Shown: positions 33,481 through 43,649 of the stretch, one piece after another
Position numbering within the stretch: position 1 is the stretch's first letter
Layout of the letters: each line of letters opens with the position of its first letter
NCBI RefSeq assembly: GCF_003287275.1
Contig: NZ_QEVW01000005.1
Location: forward strand, 186,001 to 250,000
Direction: 5' to 3'
From: Paenibacillus taichungensis
GTDB lineage: Bacteria; Bacillota; Bacilli; Paenibacillales; Paenibacillaceae
DNA: 64,000 nt
Notes under the pieces: generated by a model
What the model saw: the letters and a program-made list of their open reading frames with translations, nothing else
What the model was told of the DNA's origin: nothing
The model's database searches: none
Program-made: the position numbers and the translations under genes

Positions 33481-34695
33481 ATGCAAAATCCTTCTCATCA
33501 AGCACATCCCTTCAGCGAAGGACGTCCGAGTATGACCCGCGTTGTGGCGCTGTTATTTGCCCTGTGCAGCGGACTGGCGGTAGCTAACATTTATTATGCC
33601 CAGCCTTTACTCGACTCCATTGCTGACGAATTCAGTATCACGCATTCATCCATTGGCATTGTTATTACCGTAACCCAGATTTGTTACGCCCTCGGATTGT
33701 TATTACTGGTCCCTCTTGGTGATCTATTGAACCGGCGCAAGCTGATCATTAGCCAGATGCTTTTATCCGTAATCGCACTGATCACTGTCGGTACCTCATC
33801 CTCCAGCCAGATTCTATTCATTGGAATGGCGGCGATCGGGTTGCTTGCCGTCATTACACAAACACTCGTTGCCTTTGCCGCCTCCCTGGCTGCACCTTCA
33901 GAACGAGGGCGTATCGTCGGTCTGGTCACAAGCGGGATCGTCATAGGCATATTACTGGCACGAACCATTGCAGGCACCTTAAACGATTGGATCGGCTGGA
34001 GATCGGTCTATCTCTTCTCTGCCAGTCTGACATTACTAGGCGTTATTGCCCTATTTCTTGTACTCCCAAAACACGAACCTAAACGAGAGAAACTCAGCTA
34101 CACCCAATTGATCGTTTCTGTCCTGCAACTATACCGTGAGCTGCCTATTCTGCGGACACGTGGCGTTCTCGCCATGTTGATCTTCACAGCCTTCAGCATT
34201 CTGTGGACTTCCATGGTGCTGCCACTTAGCGCTCCGCCACTTTCCCTGTCACATACTGCTATTGGAGCCTTTGGTCTCGCGGGAGCTGCTGGTGCGCTGG
34301 CTGCTGCACGTGCAGGAAGACTAGCTGATCGGGGATTGGGACAAAAGACGACAGGCGTCGCTCTGGTCATATTGCTTCTATCCTGGCTGCCCATTGGCTA
34401 TGTTCACCACTCATTATGGCTGCTTATAGCTGGGGTAATTATGCTGGACCTTGCCGTGCAGGCCGTACATGTCACCAACCAGAGTCTGATCTATGAAGTT
34501 CGACCTGAGGCGCAGAGCCGCTTGACGGGCGCCTACATGATCTTTTATTCGATAGGAAGTGCTACCGGTTCCATTGCTTCTACTCAAGTTTACGCGTGGA
34601 CAGGCTGGACTGGCGTTTGCTGGCTGGGCGCAGGCGTTAGTGCCACTGCGCTTCTGTTCTGGGCCTTCGATCGGTATTTCCATCGGAATTCGTAA
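33481..34695 (+). CDS. MFS transporter, probable drug or metabolite efflux
   Basis: 404 residues and twelve predicted membrane helices. The first helix carries the conserved SGLAVANIYYAQPLLDSIADEF segment of the YgaY/YnfM-like group. The loop 2-3 motif is PLGDLLNRRKLI, close to motif A. Loop 8-9 contains RAGRLADRGLG. Substrate is unknown; the adjacent TetR repressor suggests an exported toxic compound that also serves as inducer. AAGGTG precedes the ATG. No terminator is obvious before the convergent small gene. Confidence 0.9.
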   Translation: MQNPSHQAHPFSEGRPSMTRVVALLFALCSGLAVANIYYAQPLLDSIADEFSITHSSIGIVITVTQICYALGLLLLVPLGDLLNRRKLIISQMLLSVIALITVGTSSSSQILFIGMAAIGLLAVITQTLVAFAASLAAPSERGRIVGLVTSGIVIGILLARTIAGTLNDWIGWRSVYLFSASLTLLGVIALFLVLPKHEPKREKLSYTQLIVSVLQLYRELPILRTRGVLAMLIFTAFSILWTSMVLPLSAPPLSLSHTAIGAFGLAGAAGALAAARAGRLADRGLGQKTTGVALVILLLSWLPIGYVHHSLWLLIAGVIMLDLAVQAVHVTNQSLIYEVRPEAQSRLTGAYMIFYSIGSATGSIASTQVYAWTGWTGVCWLGAGVSATALLFWAFDRYFHRNS

Positions 34696-34708
34696 TCAAT
34701 AAATGAAC

Positions 34709-34867
34709 TTAATCCAGCTTATTCCATACCACGATAAACAGAGTGGCTAGCGGACCAAATAACAGGGAAATCAGAAACCAGTTACGACCACTTCTGTTTT
34801 TTCCCTGAGCAAGTCCGGCATTAATGAGGGCAAGTGTGCCCCAGCCCACAAAATATTCGTTTTCCAT
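34709..34867 (-). CDS. Small membrane protein, 52 residues
   Basis: A short gene with a strong GGAGGAG upstream. The protein starts MENEYFVGWGTLALINAG, has a polar centre (QGKNRSGRNW), and ends in a hydrophobic helix (FLISLLFGPLATLFIVVW) before the C-terminus NKLD. One or two membrane segments are likely. A TTG directly before the ATG (34870) has better spacing and could be used. It is 30 bp downstream of the SRPBCC gene and likely in the same operon. I do not recognise a family. Confidence 0.62.
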   Translation of the reverse strand: MENEYFVGWGTLALINAGLAQGKNRSGRNWFLISLLFGPLATLFIVVWNKLD

Positions 34868-34897
34868 CAAACATCATCTCCTCCTGACAGATCGGCT

Positions 34898-35356
34898 CTA
34901 TTTATTTTCTAGTAACTCTTTTAGCTTCAAATTACGGCTCTCCAGGAAAGCCTGCATATACCTCTTGAGTACAATCCGCTCTGCGACCCAACCCAGAACA
35001 CCAAGAGGAGCTTCAAATCTTAGTGTGTCCCTCATACAAGTGGTCTGCTCACCAAGTTTGCTGAAGCTGTGTTCATGTCTCATGCTCTTGAAAGCACCTT
35101 TCTCCATCTGATCCACAAAGAGATACGGCCGATTGTACTCGGCGATCCGGGAAGTCAGCTGCTGCCTTATCCCGAAATGGTTTACTTCGAAAGTTACCGT
35201 GTCGCCTTCGCCAATTCTGCCCGTCGTAACACCAGCTACAGCCTGCTCACGGGTATGTTTCCAGACCGTCTGGGTATGAATATCAATGTCCCGCGCATAG
35301 TCGAAACATCGGTCGATGGGGGCATGTATTTCAATCTCAGTTACCACTTCAATCAA
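34898..35356 (-). CDS. SRPBCC/START-like ligand-binding protein
   Basis: 152 residues with the polyketide-cyclase/dehydrase (SRPBCC) fold. The N-terminal strand IEIHAPIDRCFDYARDIDIH is typical, and the C-terminal long helix (AERIVLKRYMQAFLESRNLKLKELL) closes the cavity. Such proteins bind hydrophobic ligands; many act as cyclases or lipid carriers, and no catalytic residues are visible here. The start is TTG at 35356, 9 nt after AAAGGAG. The small membrane protein gene follows it. Confidence 0.82.
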   Translation of the reverse strand: MIEVVTEIEIHAPIDRCFDYARDIDIHTQTVWKHTREQAVAGVTTGRIGEGDTVTFEVNHFGIRQQLTSRIAEYNRPYLFVDQMEKGAFKSMRHEHSFSKLGEQTTCMRDTLRFEAPLGVLGWVAERIVLKRYMQAFLESRNLKLKELLENK

Positions 35357-35454
35357 GAGCTATCTCTCCTTTCCCGATTCCGTTACAATATGAATAGGCG
35401 CTTGGCCCTCTCTGCAACCTATTGGTGATCACTGAAAGGAGTTGTATATGATTC

Positions 35455-35847
35455 ATGAATTCATCAACCAAAATCACAACGTTTCTAATGTTCTCGGGAC
35501 AAGCAGAGGAAGCTATTCACTGGTACACTTCTTTATTTGCTGACTCGGCCATTCAGCACGTGTTTTATCAGGATAATGGCAAAGTTCTGCATGCCACTTT
35601 TACTCTGAACGGGCAAACCTTTATGGCGATTGACAACACTAGCGCTTTTCACGCGTTTACTCCAGCTATCTCACTGTTTATCGACTGCGAAACGACCGAC
35701 GAGATTGCCAGGTTGTTCGAAGCCTTATCCACTGAGGGAGAGGTATTGATGCCGCTGGCTGCATCCCCCGTCAGTCAGCAATTCGCCTGGGTCCAGGATC
35801 GTTATGGCGTGAATTGGCAGCTCAATCTTCCTAAAAAGGAAAATTAA
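35455..35847 (+). CDS. VOC family protein (PhnB-like)
   Basis: 130 residues, single-domain vicinal oxygen chelate fold of the PhnB/3-demethylubiquinone methyltransferase-like group. The pattern KITTFLMFSGQAEEAIHWYTSLF, GQTFMAIDN and the C-terminal VQDRYGVNWQLNL is characteristic. These proteins bind metals or small ligands; function in this organism is unknown. AAAGGAG is 12 nt upstream of the ATG. It is divergent from the SRPBCC gene. Confidence 0.87.
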   Translation: MNSSTKITTFLMFSGQAEEAIHWYTSLFADSAIQHVFYQDNGKVLHATFTLNGQTFMAIDNTSAFHAFTPAISLFIDCETTDEIARLFEALSTEGEVLMPLAASPVSQQFAWVQDRYGVNWQLNLPKKEN

Positions 35848-35911
35848 GGTCTTTGCAAAAGTATACTCCTGGTCACCATGAAGAACAACGCAGTGCATAA
35901 TATAAATGAAA

Positions 35912-35949
35912 AAAACGGGTCCCCTATCATGGTACAGGAGGCCCGTTTT
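35912..35949. terminator. Bidirectional intrinsic terminator
   Basis: AAAACGGG and CCCGTTTT form the base, with an inner TCC/GGA-type extension, between the convergent VOC and HD-GYP genes. Confidence 0.78.
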
Positions 35950-35976
35950 CTGTATGAATTCATTTGTTATTCAAAC

Positions 35977-37068
35977 TTAGATAATTAATTCATTAATGGC
36001 AAGAGTGCGTTCTTTGGACAGATCACGATATTGTTCCGATTCCACCTTGATCAGTGGTTTGAAAATATCGGATGTATTGTTCATGACAATAACACCCCGC
36101 TCGCCGTTGCTCAGCAGTACTTGTTTACCAATAAAATTAGGAAGCAGATGCTGCATCAAGGCTTGAACCGGCTTTTCATTCAATTTGCCGAATCCCATCG
36201 CATAGATATCGCGTAAGTTGTTAATCAGGTTCGGATTGCTGCTTCCGTGACTGCCGGATCTCATCCCGATGTATATGTCAGCAACAGATACGATCTGTGT
36301 GTATGGATGAATTTCATCTTTTTTCAGTTGCATTGGATATCCCGTGCCATCCTCCAGTTCATGATGCTGAAGAGCTACCAGCGCCGTAGCTTCATCCGTC
36401 ATGGAACTTTTGATAATATCATGTCCATAGATCGTGTGACGCTGCAATTCGAGCTGTTCATCTGCGGTTAACGGTTCCATCTTGTTACGTATCCGATGGG
36501 ATACCTTGCATTTGCCGATATCGTGAAGGTAGCCACCACGACTGATCTGGTAACTCTCTTTTTGGGAATAACCAAGCCAGTTAGCCAGGTAAAATGACAA
36601 CAGTCCAACCTGAATGGAATGGGTGTAGTTATTGACATCATCCCGTTCCAGCATCATCAGGAGATGTACGACATCCTTTTGCTCGTCCAGTCCCTCCACC
36701 ATCGGTTGAAGCGCATCGTCCACCATGGTAGCGTTGAACTTACCTACCGTCAGTGCTTCAAGAAACGCAGATTGATAATTATGTACAGTTTGTATAAATT
36801 GGGATTTCATTTCTTCTTCGGGCGGTTCTTCCTTGGTGCTTGTGCTTGCTCCAGATGCAAATTTTGCTGCAGCAGCAAAAAATTCTGCTTCCGTGATCTC
36901 TTCCTCGCGTGGTTCAATATCCACATAGTCTACGCGGTGCTGCATCAGCAAGGTGATATCTTCACTTTTGATCACAGTACCCTGACCCAGAACGTGTAAT
37001 CCCGCTTCGCTGAATGTATCCGCAGTTAGACGGTCTCCATCTTGCAGGTTCATAATATGGATTCTCAA
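35977..37068 (-). CDS. HD-GYP domain phosphodiesterase
   Basis: About 363 residues. The N-terminal 130 residues are a small regulatory region with a glutamate-rich linker (about 75-90). The HD-GYP domain follows: His-Asp in GGYLHDIGKCKVSH (about 182-183) and the signature HHELEDGTGYP (about 235-245). This family hydrolyses cyclic di-GMP to GMP through a bi- or trinuclear metal centre. There is no membrane segment, so it is cytoplasmic. The start chosen is TTG at 37068, 9 nt after AGGGGG; the in-frame TTG at 37089 lies upstream of that site. Confidence 0.9.
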   Translation of the reverse strand: MRIHIMNLQDGDRLTADTFSEAGLHVLGQGTVIKSEDITLLMQHRVDYVDIEPREEEITEAEFFAAAAKFASGASTSTKEEPPEEEMKSQFIQTVHNYQSAFLEALTVGKFNATMVDDALQPMVEGLDEQKDVVHLLMMLERDDVNNYTHSIQVGLLSFYLANWLGYSQKESYQISRGGYLHDIGKCKVSHRIRNKMEPLTADEQLELQRHTIYGHDIIKSSMTDEATALVALQHHELEDGTGYPMQLKKDEIHPYTQIVSVADIYIGMRSGSHGSSNPNLINNLRDIYAMGFGKLNEKPVQALMQHLLPNFIGKQVLLSNGERGVIVMNNTSDIFKPLIKVESEQYRDLSKERTLAINELII

Positions 37069-37309
37069 ATCGGTATTCCCCCTGAACAATCATTTATAGT
37101 CAACAGCACCCGTTAGATCGGGTCCCAAAAATCCCTATACTACTTTATATCGATAAATACATTCTTTTTCTCCATAGTCCAAACGACCTTAATCGTAAAA
37201 GGAAATACGAACGTATAAGACTTTATTCTCAGTCCTATTTTCAAAAAAGTCCCGGTTTGAATTTGTATTTAGATATCTGGCATCTTGTTTTACACATATA
37301 TAACCAAAA

Positions 37310-37331
37310 AGCCCAAAAAAATCTTTGGGCT
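37310..37331 (-). terminator. Intrinsic terminator of the UbiD-family gene
   Basis: AGCCCAAA pairs with TTTGGGCT across a 6-nt loop, with five T on the minus-strand exit, 15 nt past the stop. Confidence 0.82.
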
Positions 37332-37345
37332 CTTATTGAATTCAA

Positions 37346-39181
37346 CTATATTTTGATCGAGCTCAGACTCGCTCCCTGTACGAAAAAGCGTTCAATGCTT
37401 TTCTCAACAGATGGGTCAGGAATTAACGGTGGAGCCTGATGCGGCTTCACTCTGGCATCAATAATGATCTGGTCACAGCCCCAATGTTTATAGTTGTAAC
37501 TGCTGTTCACACCGTACATATCATGGGAAGGATTACTGCGGGTAAATGTCGCCCACAAGAAGTTGCTGAGATTCGCACTAAGGAAAGAACTATCGTCACA
37601 TAAAACAATCATCGGACAAGAAGACAGATCTCCCTTTTCCTTCAGCATATCCGTAAATGCCTTCATTTCTTGTTCTGTATCCACATAACTGGTGAATGAC
37701 GCACCCTGAACGGCTACAACTCCTGGCATTACGAGCTGCGGATTACTATACCCCCGGATATCCTTCAATATCTCCGGTACTTCACGGCACAATTCCCGTT
37801 TCTTGTCCCCATAGGCTGCAAATACAACTTTACTGCCACTGTTCAATCCGGTTCCCGAGTAATCCAGCGTATCGATCGTTGTATTGGTATGGAAATGAAT
37901 GTCCCGCTGCAGATCCATTCGTTCCAGGATGTACGTCAGGAATTCCACTTCCCGGTGCGTATCCAGCGGTTGCTGATCTTCTGCTGTGATAAACAAATAT
38001 TTCGCCAGACTGAGCTGGCCTGTACCCAGAATACGACTCGCAATCGTCAGCAGCTCTGTTGGCTGTTTTACCGCTTGGTAGGGTGTATAACGCTCACTTC
38101 CAATCGCAAACAGGAGCGGATGTACTCCTGCTGCATCGACTGCATGAACTTCTTTTACGCCCGGAATCTCCTGTTTAATGGCATCACCCGTAATTTCGTG
38201 AATCAGATCCCCAAATGCGGTATCCTCTTGCGGAGGACGACCCACCACAGTAAATGGCCAAATCGCATTCGGCTTGGCGTACACTTTATGCACTCTCATT
38301 AGTGGGAACGGATGGGTCAGACTATAATATCCAAGATGATCACCAAACGGTCCTTCTGGTTTCGTCTCGTCCGGGTAAATTTCACCCGTGATGACAAAAT
38401 CGGCATCATTGCTGATGCAATATCCATCCTTATAGCTGTAGCGAAAACGACGGCCGGCAAGTAGTCCTGCGAAAGTCATCTCACTGAGCCCTTCAGGCAA
38501 AGGCATCACGGCAGAAAGTGTATGTGCCGGCGGCCCCCCAATGAAGATGCTCACTTTCAGAGGTTCTCCCTTTTTGACTGCTTTGGCCTGATGAATACCA
38601 ATTCCGCGATGGATCTGATAATGAAGTCCAATTTCCTTATTCAGTTCATAATCATTACCACTTAGCTGTACCCGGTACATGCCCAGATTGGAGTTCATGA
38701 TGCCTGGCTTGTCCGGGTCCTCCGAATAGACTTGAGGCAGTGTAACGAATGCTCCACCATCCATAGGCCAATGCTTGATCAACGGCAGATCCGAGATCTG
38801 AATCTCCTGCGCGGTTACAGGCAAACTGATGGACTTTTGCTTAGGTAGAGCCTGCCAAGCGGCAAGACCTGTGCTGATATGCTGAAATGGCGTTTTAAGT
38901 GCCTTCATGGGATCATCCCGGACAGCCATGACACGTTGTACACCTTCAAGCGTTCCACGGAACATGAATTTGCTTCGTTCCAGTGTACCGAAGAGGTTCG
39001 AAACAGCCTGGAACTTCGAGCCTTTCACATTTTCGAAAAGCAGAGCTGGGCCTTTCGCCTCATGCACTTTCATATGTATCGCTGCCATCTCCAAGTGAGG
39101 GTCAATTTCTTCCTTCACTCGAATCAAATGTCCATGCTGCTCCAGATCATTAATGCAATCTTCCATATTGCGATATTTCAT
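37346..39181 (-). CDS. UbiD family decarboxylase (prenylated-FMN dependent)
   Basis: 611 residues. Family motifs are present: the N-terminal ALLFENVKGSKFQAVSNLFG, the metal/prFMN region around LGMYRVQLSGNDYEL and GIHYQIHRGIG, and the catalytic EGPFGDHLGYYSL loop that supplies Glu and Asp near Arg. The family catalyses reversible non-oxidative decarboxylation of aromatic or unsaturated acids, using prenyl-FMN made by UbiX. No UbiX-like flavin prenyltransferase is in the window, so it must be supplied elsewhere. GGAGCC precedes the ATG. It is monocistronic. Confidence 0.92.
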   Translation of the reverse strand: MKYRNMEDCINDLEQHGHLIRVKEEIDPHLEMAAIHMKVHEAKGPALLFENVKGSKFQAVSNLFGTLERSKFMFRGTLEGVQRVMAVRDDPMKALKTPFQHISTGLAAWQALPKQKSISLPVTAQEIQISDLPLIKHWPMDGGAFVTLPQVYSEDPDKPGIMNSNLGMYRVQLSGNDYELNKEIGLHYQIHRGIGIHQAKAVKKGEPLKVSIFIGGPPAHTLSAVMPLPEGLSEMTFAGLLAGRRFRYSYKDGYCISNDADFVITGEIYPDETKPEGPFGDHLGYYSLTHPFPLMRVHKVYAKPNAIWPFTVVGRPPQEDTAFGDLIHEITGDAIKQEIPGVKEVHAVDAAGVHPLLFAIGSERYTPYQAVKQPTELLTIASRILGTGQLSLAKYLFITAEDQQPLDTHREVEFLTYILERMDLQRDIHFHTNTTIDTLDYSGTGLNSGSKVVFAAYGDKKRELCREVPEILKDIRGYSNPQLVMPGVVAVQGASFTSYVDTEQEMKAFTDMLKEKGDLSSCPMIVLCDDSSFLSANLSNFLWATFTRSNPSHDMYGVNSSYNYKHWGCDQIIIDARVKPHQAPPLIPDPSVEKSIERFFVQGASLSSIKI

Positions 39182-39386
39182 TGGATGGCTCCATTCTTTA
39201 TATAATAAATTGTTATGTTCATATATTCACATAGATGTGCGGGGGTAGCAGATAGAATAAACGTTGAATCTACTTCACTCTCGTCACACTACAAATGGAT
39301 TGATGCTTGCATCTCTTCTATCTTATCAAATCATCTGCCACTAAACAAAACAATATATTAAATCTCTTACGCAGCACTTACCAAAA

Positions 39387-39447
39387 AGCAATATTCAGGC
39401 AAAAGGAGTCCTGTATTCATAAGGACCGCGATTGCTTAAATATTGCT
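39387..39447 (-). terminator. Intrinsic terminator of the ABC/two-component operon
   Basis: AGCAATATT pairs with AATATTGCT, enclosing a second stem GTCCT/AGGAC, and five T follow on the minus strand. It is 12 nt past the kinase stop. The stretch 39182-39386 holds no gene. Confidence 0.75.
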
Positions 39448-39458
39448 AATTAAGCTTT

Positions 39459-40796
39459 TTAAGACATAGTCGAAGGTCTGGGGATCGTAACCGTAAACTG
39501 CGTTCCTTCTCCAACCCTGCTCTCCACATCAATTGTACAATCATGTAATTTCAAAATTTTAATCACGATGGAAAGTCCTAATCCATTGCCTCTGAGAGCA
39601 CTGCTTCGTGCTTTGTCCACCATATAAAATCGATCGAAAATATACGGAAGCTCTTTCTCCGGTATTCCTTGTCCTGAATCTCTAATTGATACCTTCACAG
39701 ATGACGTGGACATCTCGATTGCGACGTAAATGCCCCCATCGGGACCCGTATATTTTATCGCATTGTTGATTAGATTCTGCCAGACCTGCTCAAACAAATC
39801 TTTATCGGCGGTAATTTCGCAAGGCAATAAGTCCAATTCAATCCTGATATTTTTGTGCGCCCACTGGGGTTCCGCCAATACGATCGTTCTTCTTAACTGT
39901 TCATCTAATTGAAAGGTGGTGAGATTAAACGGATGGTGCTCTGAATCCAGTGAGGCTAACCTTAGTAAATTATCACTTAGCCTGGACAAACGTAAAGTTT
40001 CCTCATATATGATATCCAAATGCTCTTTCTGCTCTTCCAATGGGATGACACCATCTTGCAGCGCTCTTGTGAATCCTCTGATCGATGTTAATGGGGACTG
40101 CATTTCATGAGAGACGTTACTGACAAAATCATCACGCACCGAGTCTATTTTTTGCAACTCACGGGCCATATGATTAAAACTCTCCATCAGCTCACCAAAC
40201 TCATCCTGATTATTATGTTTCAACCGGACAGTTAGATCGCCTGACGCCATTTTCTTGGCTGCAGCGGTTAGTCTTTTGATCGGTTTCACAATGTACCCGG
40301 ACATGAACATGATTAATAAGCTTCCTATGACTAAAACAGTGAGTAGGGATATAAATAATGTACGTTTCACATTATGAAAAATTGATGAAAAATTAATTTT
40401 GATCAGAAGCGCATCTTTCTCTTCATTTATCCTGGGAACACCGACGATTGTCGTTTCATCTTTATTGGACATTATAAACGCTTTCGTCGAATTTGCGTCG
40501 AATAACTCATGAACTTTATCCATTGGTATTGAGGCAAGTAATCCACTTTGTTCATTCACGGAAGTTATATTCAAGCCGTATCTTGCAAAAATATTTAAGC
40601 TTGTTTTCACTTTTTCCGGATCATCGATTAGGTTTATCATCGTAGCGATATCTTCAGCAATCGTAATCATGGAATGATTCGGTGTGTTTTCCTGAGACCG
40701 CATATTTAATATAAAGGAAAGAATTACACTGATGATGACAATACCAAAAAATGTTACTACTATTCGTAGACGCAGGCTTTTTCTTATGATTTTCAT
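39459..40796 (-). CDS. Sensor histidine kinase
   Basis: 445 residues. Two membrane helices (about 12-30 and 145-167) flank an extracellular domain of about 115 residues, followed by HAMP (IKRLTAAAKKMASGDL). HisKA contains VSNVSHEMQSPLTSIRGF, and the ATPase boxes are LINNAIKYTGPDGG, IRDSGQGIP and GNGLGLSI. The start overlaps the response-regulator stop by 4 nt (ATGA), so the two are translationally coupled. It is the last gene of an operon with a MacB-like ABC transporter and probably responds to the stress the transporter relieves. Confidence 0.93.
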   Translation of the reverse strand: MKIIRKSLRLRIVVTFFGIVIISVILSFILNMRSQENTPNHSMITIAEDIATMINLIDDPEKVKTSLNIFARYGLNITSVNEQSGLLASIPMDKVHELFDANSTKAFIMSNKDETTIVGVPRINEEKDALLIKINFSSIFHNVKRTLFISLLTVLVIGSLLIMFMSGYIVKPIKRLTAAAKKMASGDLTVRLKHNNQDEFGELMESFNHMARELQKIDSVRDDFVSNVSHEMQSPLTSIRGFTRALQDGVIPLEEQKEHLDIIYEETLRLSRLSDNLLRLASLDSEHHPFNLTTFQLDEQLRRTIVLAEPQWAHKNIRIELDLLPCEITADKDLFEQVWQNLINNAIKYTGPDGGIYVAIEMSTSSVKVSIRDSGQGIPEKELPYIFDRFYMVDKARSSALRGNGLGLSIVIKILKLHDCTIDVESRVGEGTQFTVTIPRPSTMS

Positions 40797-41461
40797 ATAC
40801 TCTCCAGACGATATCCCAGTCCTCTAATTGTGGAAATCATCAGCTCGGGAATGGGTTCCAGTCGTTCTCTTAGCCTTTTAATATGCACATCTACGGTTCG
40901 CTCATCACCTTCATAATCGATACCCCATATATCTTCGATAAGCTGTGTACGTGTGAATATTTGCCCTGGCAAACTCGCCAAAGCAAACAACAATTCACAT
41001 TCCTTCTTTTTCAATTCAACCGATTGAGTTCCTGCATCCACTGTCAAATTGCTCAGATTAATTGTTGCACCGCCTATATGAATAACATTCGATGAAATCT
41101 TGTTGTATCTCTTCATTAGGGATTTCACACGCAGGATTAACTCTACTGGATCAAAAGGTTTTACTAAATAATCGTCTGACCCTGCATTGAATCCTCTGAC
41201 TTTATCCTTGGATTCGCCTTTGGCAGTCACCATCAGAATCGGAATATCCATATAAGATCGAATATCTTCGGTCAGTTCAATACCATCTACACGTGGCATC
41301 ATCACATCTACAATCGCTAAATCAATTTTGGTATGAGACAAGATATTCAATGCTTCTTGGCCATCCGGCGCTTCCACGACGGAAAACTGATTAGTTTCAA
41401 GGTATATTCGAATCAATTTGCGGATATGGGAATCATCATCAACCACAAGAATCGTGTTCAT
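40793..41461 (-). CDS. OmpR/PhoB-type response regulator
   Basis: 222 residues. The receiver shows VDDDSHIRKL, the phospho-Asp in LAIVDVMMPRVDGIEL, Thr in MVTAKGES and Lys in LVKPFDPVE. The winged helix ends in IRGLGYRLES. It lies 44 bp downstream of the ABC transporter gene and is coupled to the kinase. Its probable target is the transporter promoter, but no binding motif was recognised. Confidence 0.93.
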   Translation of the reverse strand: MNTILVVDDDSHIRKLIRIYLETNQFSVVEAPDGQEALNILSHTKIDLAIVDVMMPRVDGIELTEDIRSYMDIPILMVTAKGESKDKVRGFNAGSDDYLVKPFDPVELILRVKSLMKRYNKISSNVIHIGGATINLSNLTVDAGTQSVELKKKECELLFALASLPGQIFTRTQLIEDIWGIDYEGDERTVDVHIKRLRERLEPIPELMISTIRGLGYRLESI

Positions 41462-41505
41462 TTATGCATTATCCTTTCCGCAATTATCATTACTCACAAC
41501 TGTAT

Positions 41506-43470
41506 TTATTCATATCGCAAGGATTCCATTGGGTCCAGCTTGGCAGCTTTGGAAGATGGCATCAAACCAGCGATGATGCTGATTAACGTACTTACTGCGA
41601 TACCAAACACGATATAGTATCCAGATAGATTAATCAATTTTGCACCAAAAGCATTGTCCAGGAAGATGTTTAGTACATAGCTAATTATCGCTGCAAGGAT
41701 AACGGCAATGACCCCACTGAAAATACCCAATAAGGCAGATTCGGAAAAGAATATTCGCTTGATATCCTTTTTTCTTGCACCAATTGCTCGAAGAATTCCG
41801 ATTTCCTTCGTCCGTTCCACTACACTAATGTACAGTACCACCAATATCATAATCCCTGATACAATTAATGAAATTCCGGCAATTCCAGCCAGAACAATCG
41901 TAGCCATGTTTACGTACGTCGTGATACGCTCCATGATTTTTGCTGTTTGAGAGCCAGAGAAACCTGCATCCACAACTTCGGCATTAATCTCATTCACATA
42001 TTTCATATCGGTTGCATAAGCATTAACTTGAATCGGGCCGATGGTCATTCCATTATCAGTGTACATCTGTTTCAGCGTCTGTGAAGGGAGATACCCTGGA
42101 GTCTGCTGCATCGGAGTTTGTTGACCCGTCGCTTCATAGATACCTGAGATCGTAACTTCTTTTTCTAAAATAATTGGTTTGTGGTTAGCATCCATTTCAT
42201 TGATATATAGATGGATTGATTTTCCTACCATAGAATCAGGTTGATCATTTCCACTTAATTTATTCGCCGTTTTCAACGGTAACAGAACTTGATTGCCTTC
42301 TGGGAAAGTACCTGCTGTAATCATTTCTTTATCAAATGCGTCTGTAAAGGTCGTTAATTGTGTGAGTCCTTCCGATTGTTCTTCATACACCAAAGTCGAT
42401 TTTCCATCCACAGAGGTAATTGTCTCCACATGATCTACATTCGGAAGATTACGGATGGTTTCGATATCAGCATCTGTAAATGCCTGTCCTGTTGCCATCA
42501 GAGCTTCCGGGCCGCGCTTGTCACTTGCTTCTTCACTGGGTTTAGTGATGTCCACCAGTAGGGGATCCATACTTGCATTAATTTCGTTATTCATATAACT
42601 CGTAATGCCATTTCCCAATGATAACATCAGGAGTACGCTCAAAATCCCTATCGACCCACCCAATGCTACCAGTACATTTCGCTTACCATTGAGTTTCATA
42701 TTTTTGAGAGCCATCTTAAAAGAAGCAAGTAAGCCCAGGTTTCTCGAAGCACCACTACTACCCTCATAGGTAGTTAAGGAACGATCTTTTAGATGAATGT
42801 CATCCTTAATCCGTCCCTCCTCTACCTTCACAATACGTGTACCGGAATCAGCTACTTTCTGCGAGTGGGTTACCGCAATGACCAGCATCCCTTTTTGCGC
42901 AATGCTGTCCAGCAAAGCTAGGATTTGATCTCCGTTTTCCTTATCCAAAGCACCCGTTGGTTCATCCGCCAAAATAATGTCCGGATTATTCGATAATGCA
43001 CGAGCTATGGAAACCCTTTGCTTCTGTCCACCCGACAGCTGGTTAGGCCGTTTGTTCAGATGATTCTTCAGCCCGACCTCGGTCAAAATATCAATAGCGC
43101 GCTTATTGCGATCCTTTTCACTTGTGTCCGTCATTTGCATGGCAATCGTAACATTCTCCAGCACAGACAGATGCGGGATCAGGTTGAAATTTTGAAACAC
43201 AAATCCGATATTTTTTTTTCGATAATCATCCATTTCCTTCTCAGTCATGGCACTTAAATTCTTTCCACGAACAAGGATCTCCCCTTCAAAATCGGAGTCC
43301 ATTCCACCAATAATATTCATAAGGGTTGACTTTCCGCAACCCGATTCGCCAAGGATGGAAACGAATTCTCCGGTCTCAAAGCTCAAATTCACATCGTGGA
43401 GCACGGGAACCTTTTCTTTACCGTACAACGTGTATGATTTCTTCACATGTTTAACTTCTAATATGGTCAT
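41506..43470 (-). CDS. MacB-like ABC transporter, fused ATPase and permease
   Basis: 654 residues. Residues 1-230 form the ATPase: Walker [14 protein letters not shown], signature [15 protein letters not shown], Walker [14 protein letters not shown] linker follows, then a permease half with a helix near 265, an extracellular MacB_PCD-like domain (about 285-510) and three helices to the C-terminus with [19 protein letters not shown]. This mechanotransmission type acts on peptides, antibiotics or lipoproteins. GGAAGAG precedes the ATG. Unlike the bce locus, the transporter is first in the operon and is followed by its two-component system. Confidence 0.92.
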   Translation of the reverse strand: MTILEVKHVKKSYTLYGKEKVPVLHDVNLSFETGEFVSILGESGCGKSTLMNIIGGMDSDFEGEILVRGKNLSAMTEKEMDDYRKKNIGFVFQNFNLIPHLSVLENVTIAMQMTDTSEKDRNKRAIDILTEVGLKNHLNKRPNQLSGGQKQRVSIARALSNNPDIILADEPTGALDKENGDQILALLDSIAQKGMLVIAVTHSQKVADSGTRIVKVEEGRIKDDIHLKDRSLTTYEGSSGASRNLGLLASFKMALKNMKLNGKRNVLVALGGSIGILSVLLMLSLGNGITSYMNNEINASMDPLLVDITKPSEEASDKRGPEALMATGQAFTDADIETIRNLPNVDHVETITSVDGKSTLVYEEQSEGLTQLTTFTDAFDKEMITAGTFPEGNQVLLPLKTANKLSGNDQPDSMVGKSIHLYINEMDANHKPIILEKEVTISGIYEATGQQTPMQQTPGYLPSQTLKQMYTDNGMTIGPIQVNAYATDMKYVNEINAEVVDAGFSGSQTAKIMERITTYVNMATIVLAGIAGISLIVSGIMILVVLYISVVERTKEIGILRAIGARKKDIKRIFFSESALLGIFSGVIAVILAAIISYVLNIFLDNAFGAKLINLSGYYIVFGIAVSTLISIIAGLMPSSKAAKLDPMESLRYE

Positions 43471-43596
43471 CTTGATCTCTTCCTCTCCAAGTCGTACACC
43501 GTATCTATCTATTTGTTTGATTTACTTTTCACATTCTAACAAATTTGTGTGAACTGATAATGAACTGGACAATCTGCTTCAGCCTGGTAAAAGAAA

Positions 43597-43645
43597 GACA
43601 CTCGTAGTGACTTGAGGTGAACCATATCAAGTCACTACGAGTGTC
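43597..43645. terminator. Strong palindromic terminator
   Basis: A perfect 19-bp stem (43597-43615 with 43627-43645) with an 11-nt loop; TTTCTTTT follows on the minus strand, immediately past the amidohydrolase stop. Confidence 0.88.
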
Positions 43646-43649
43646 AAAA

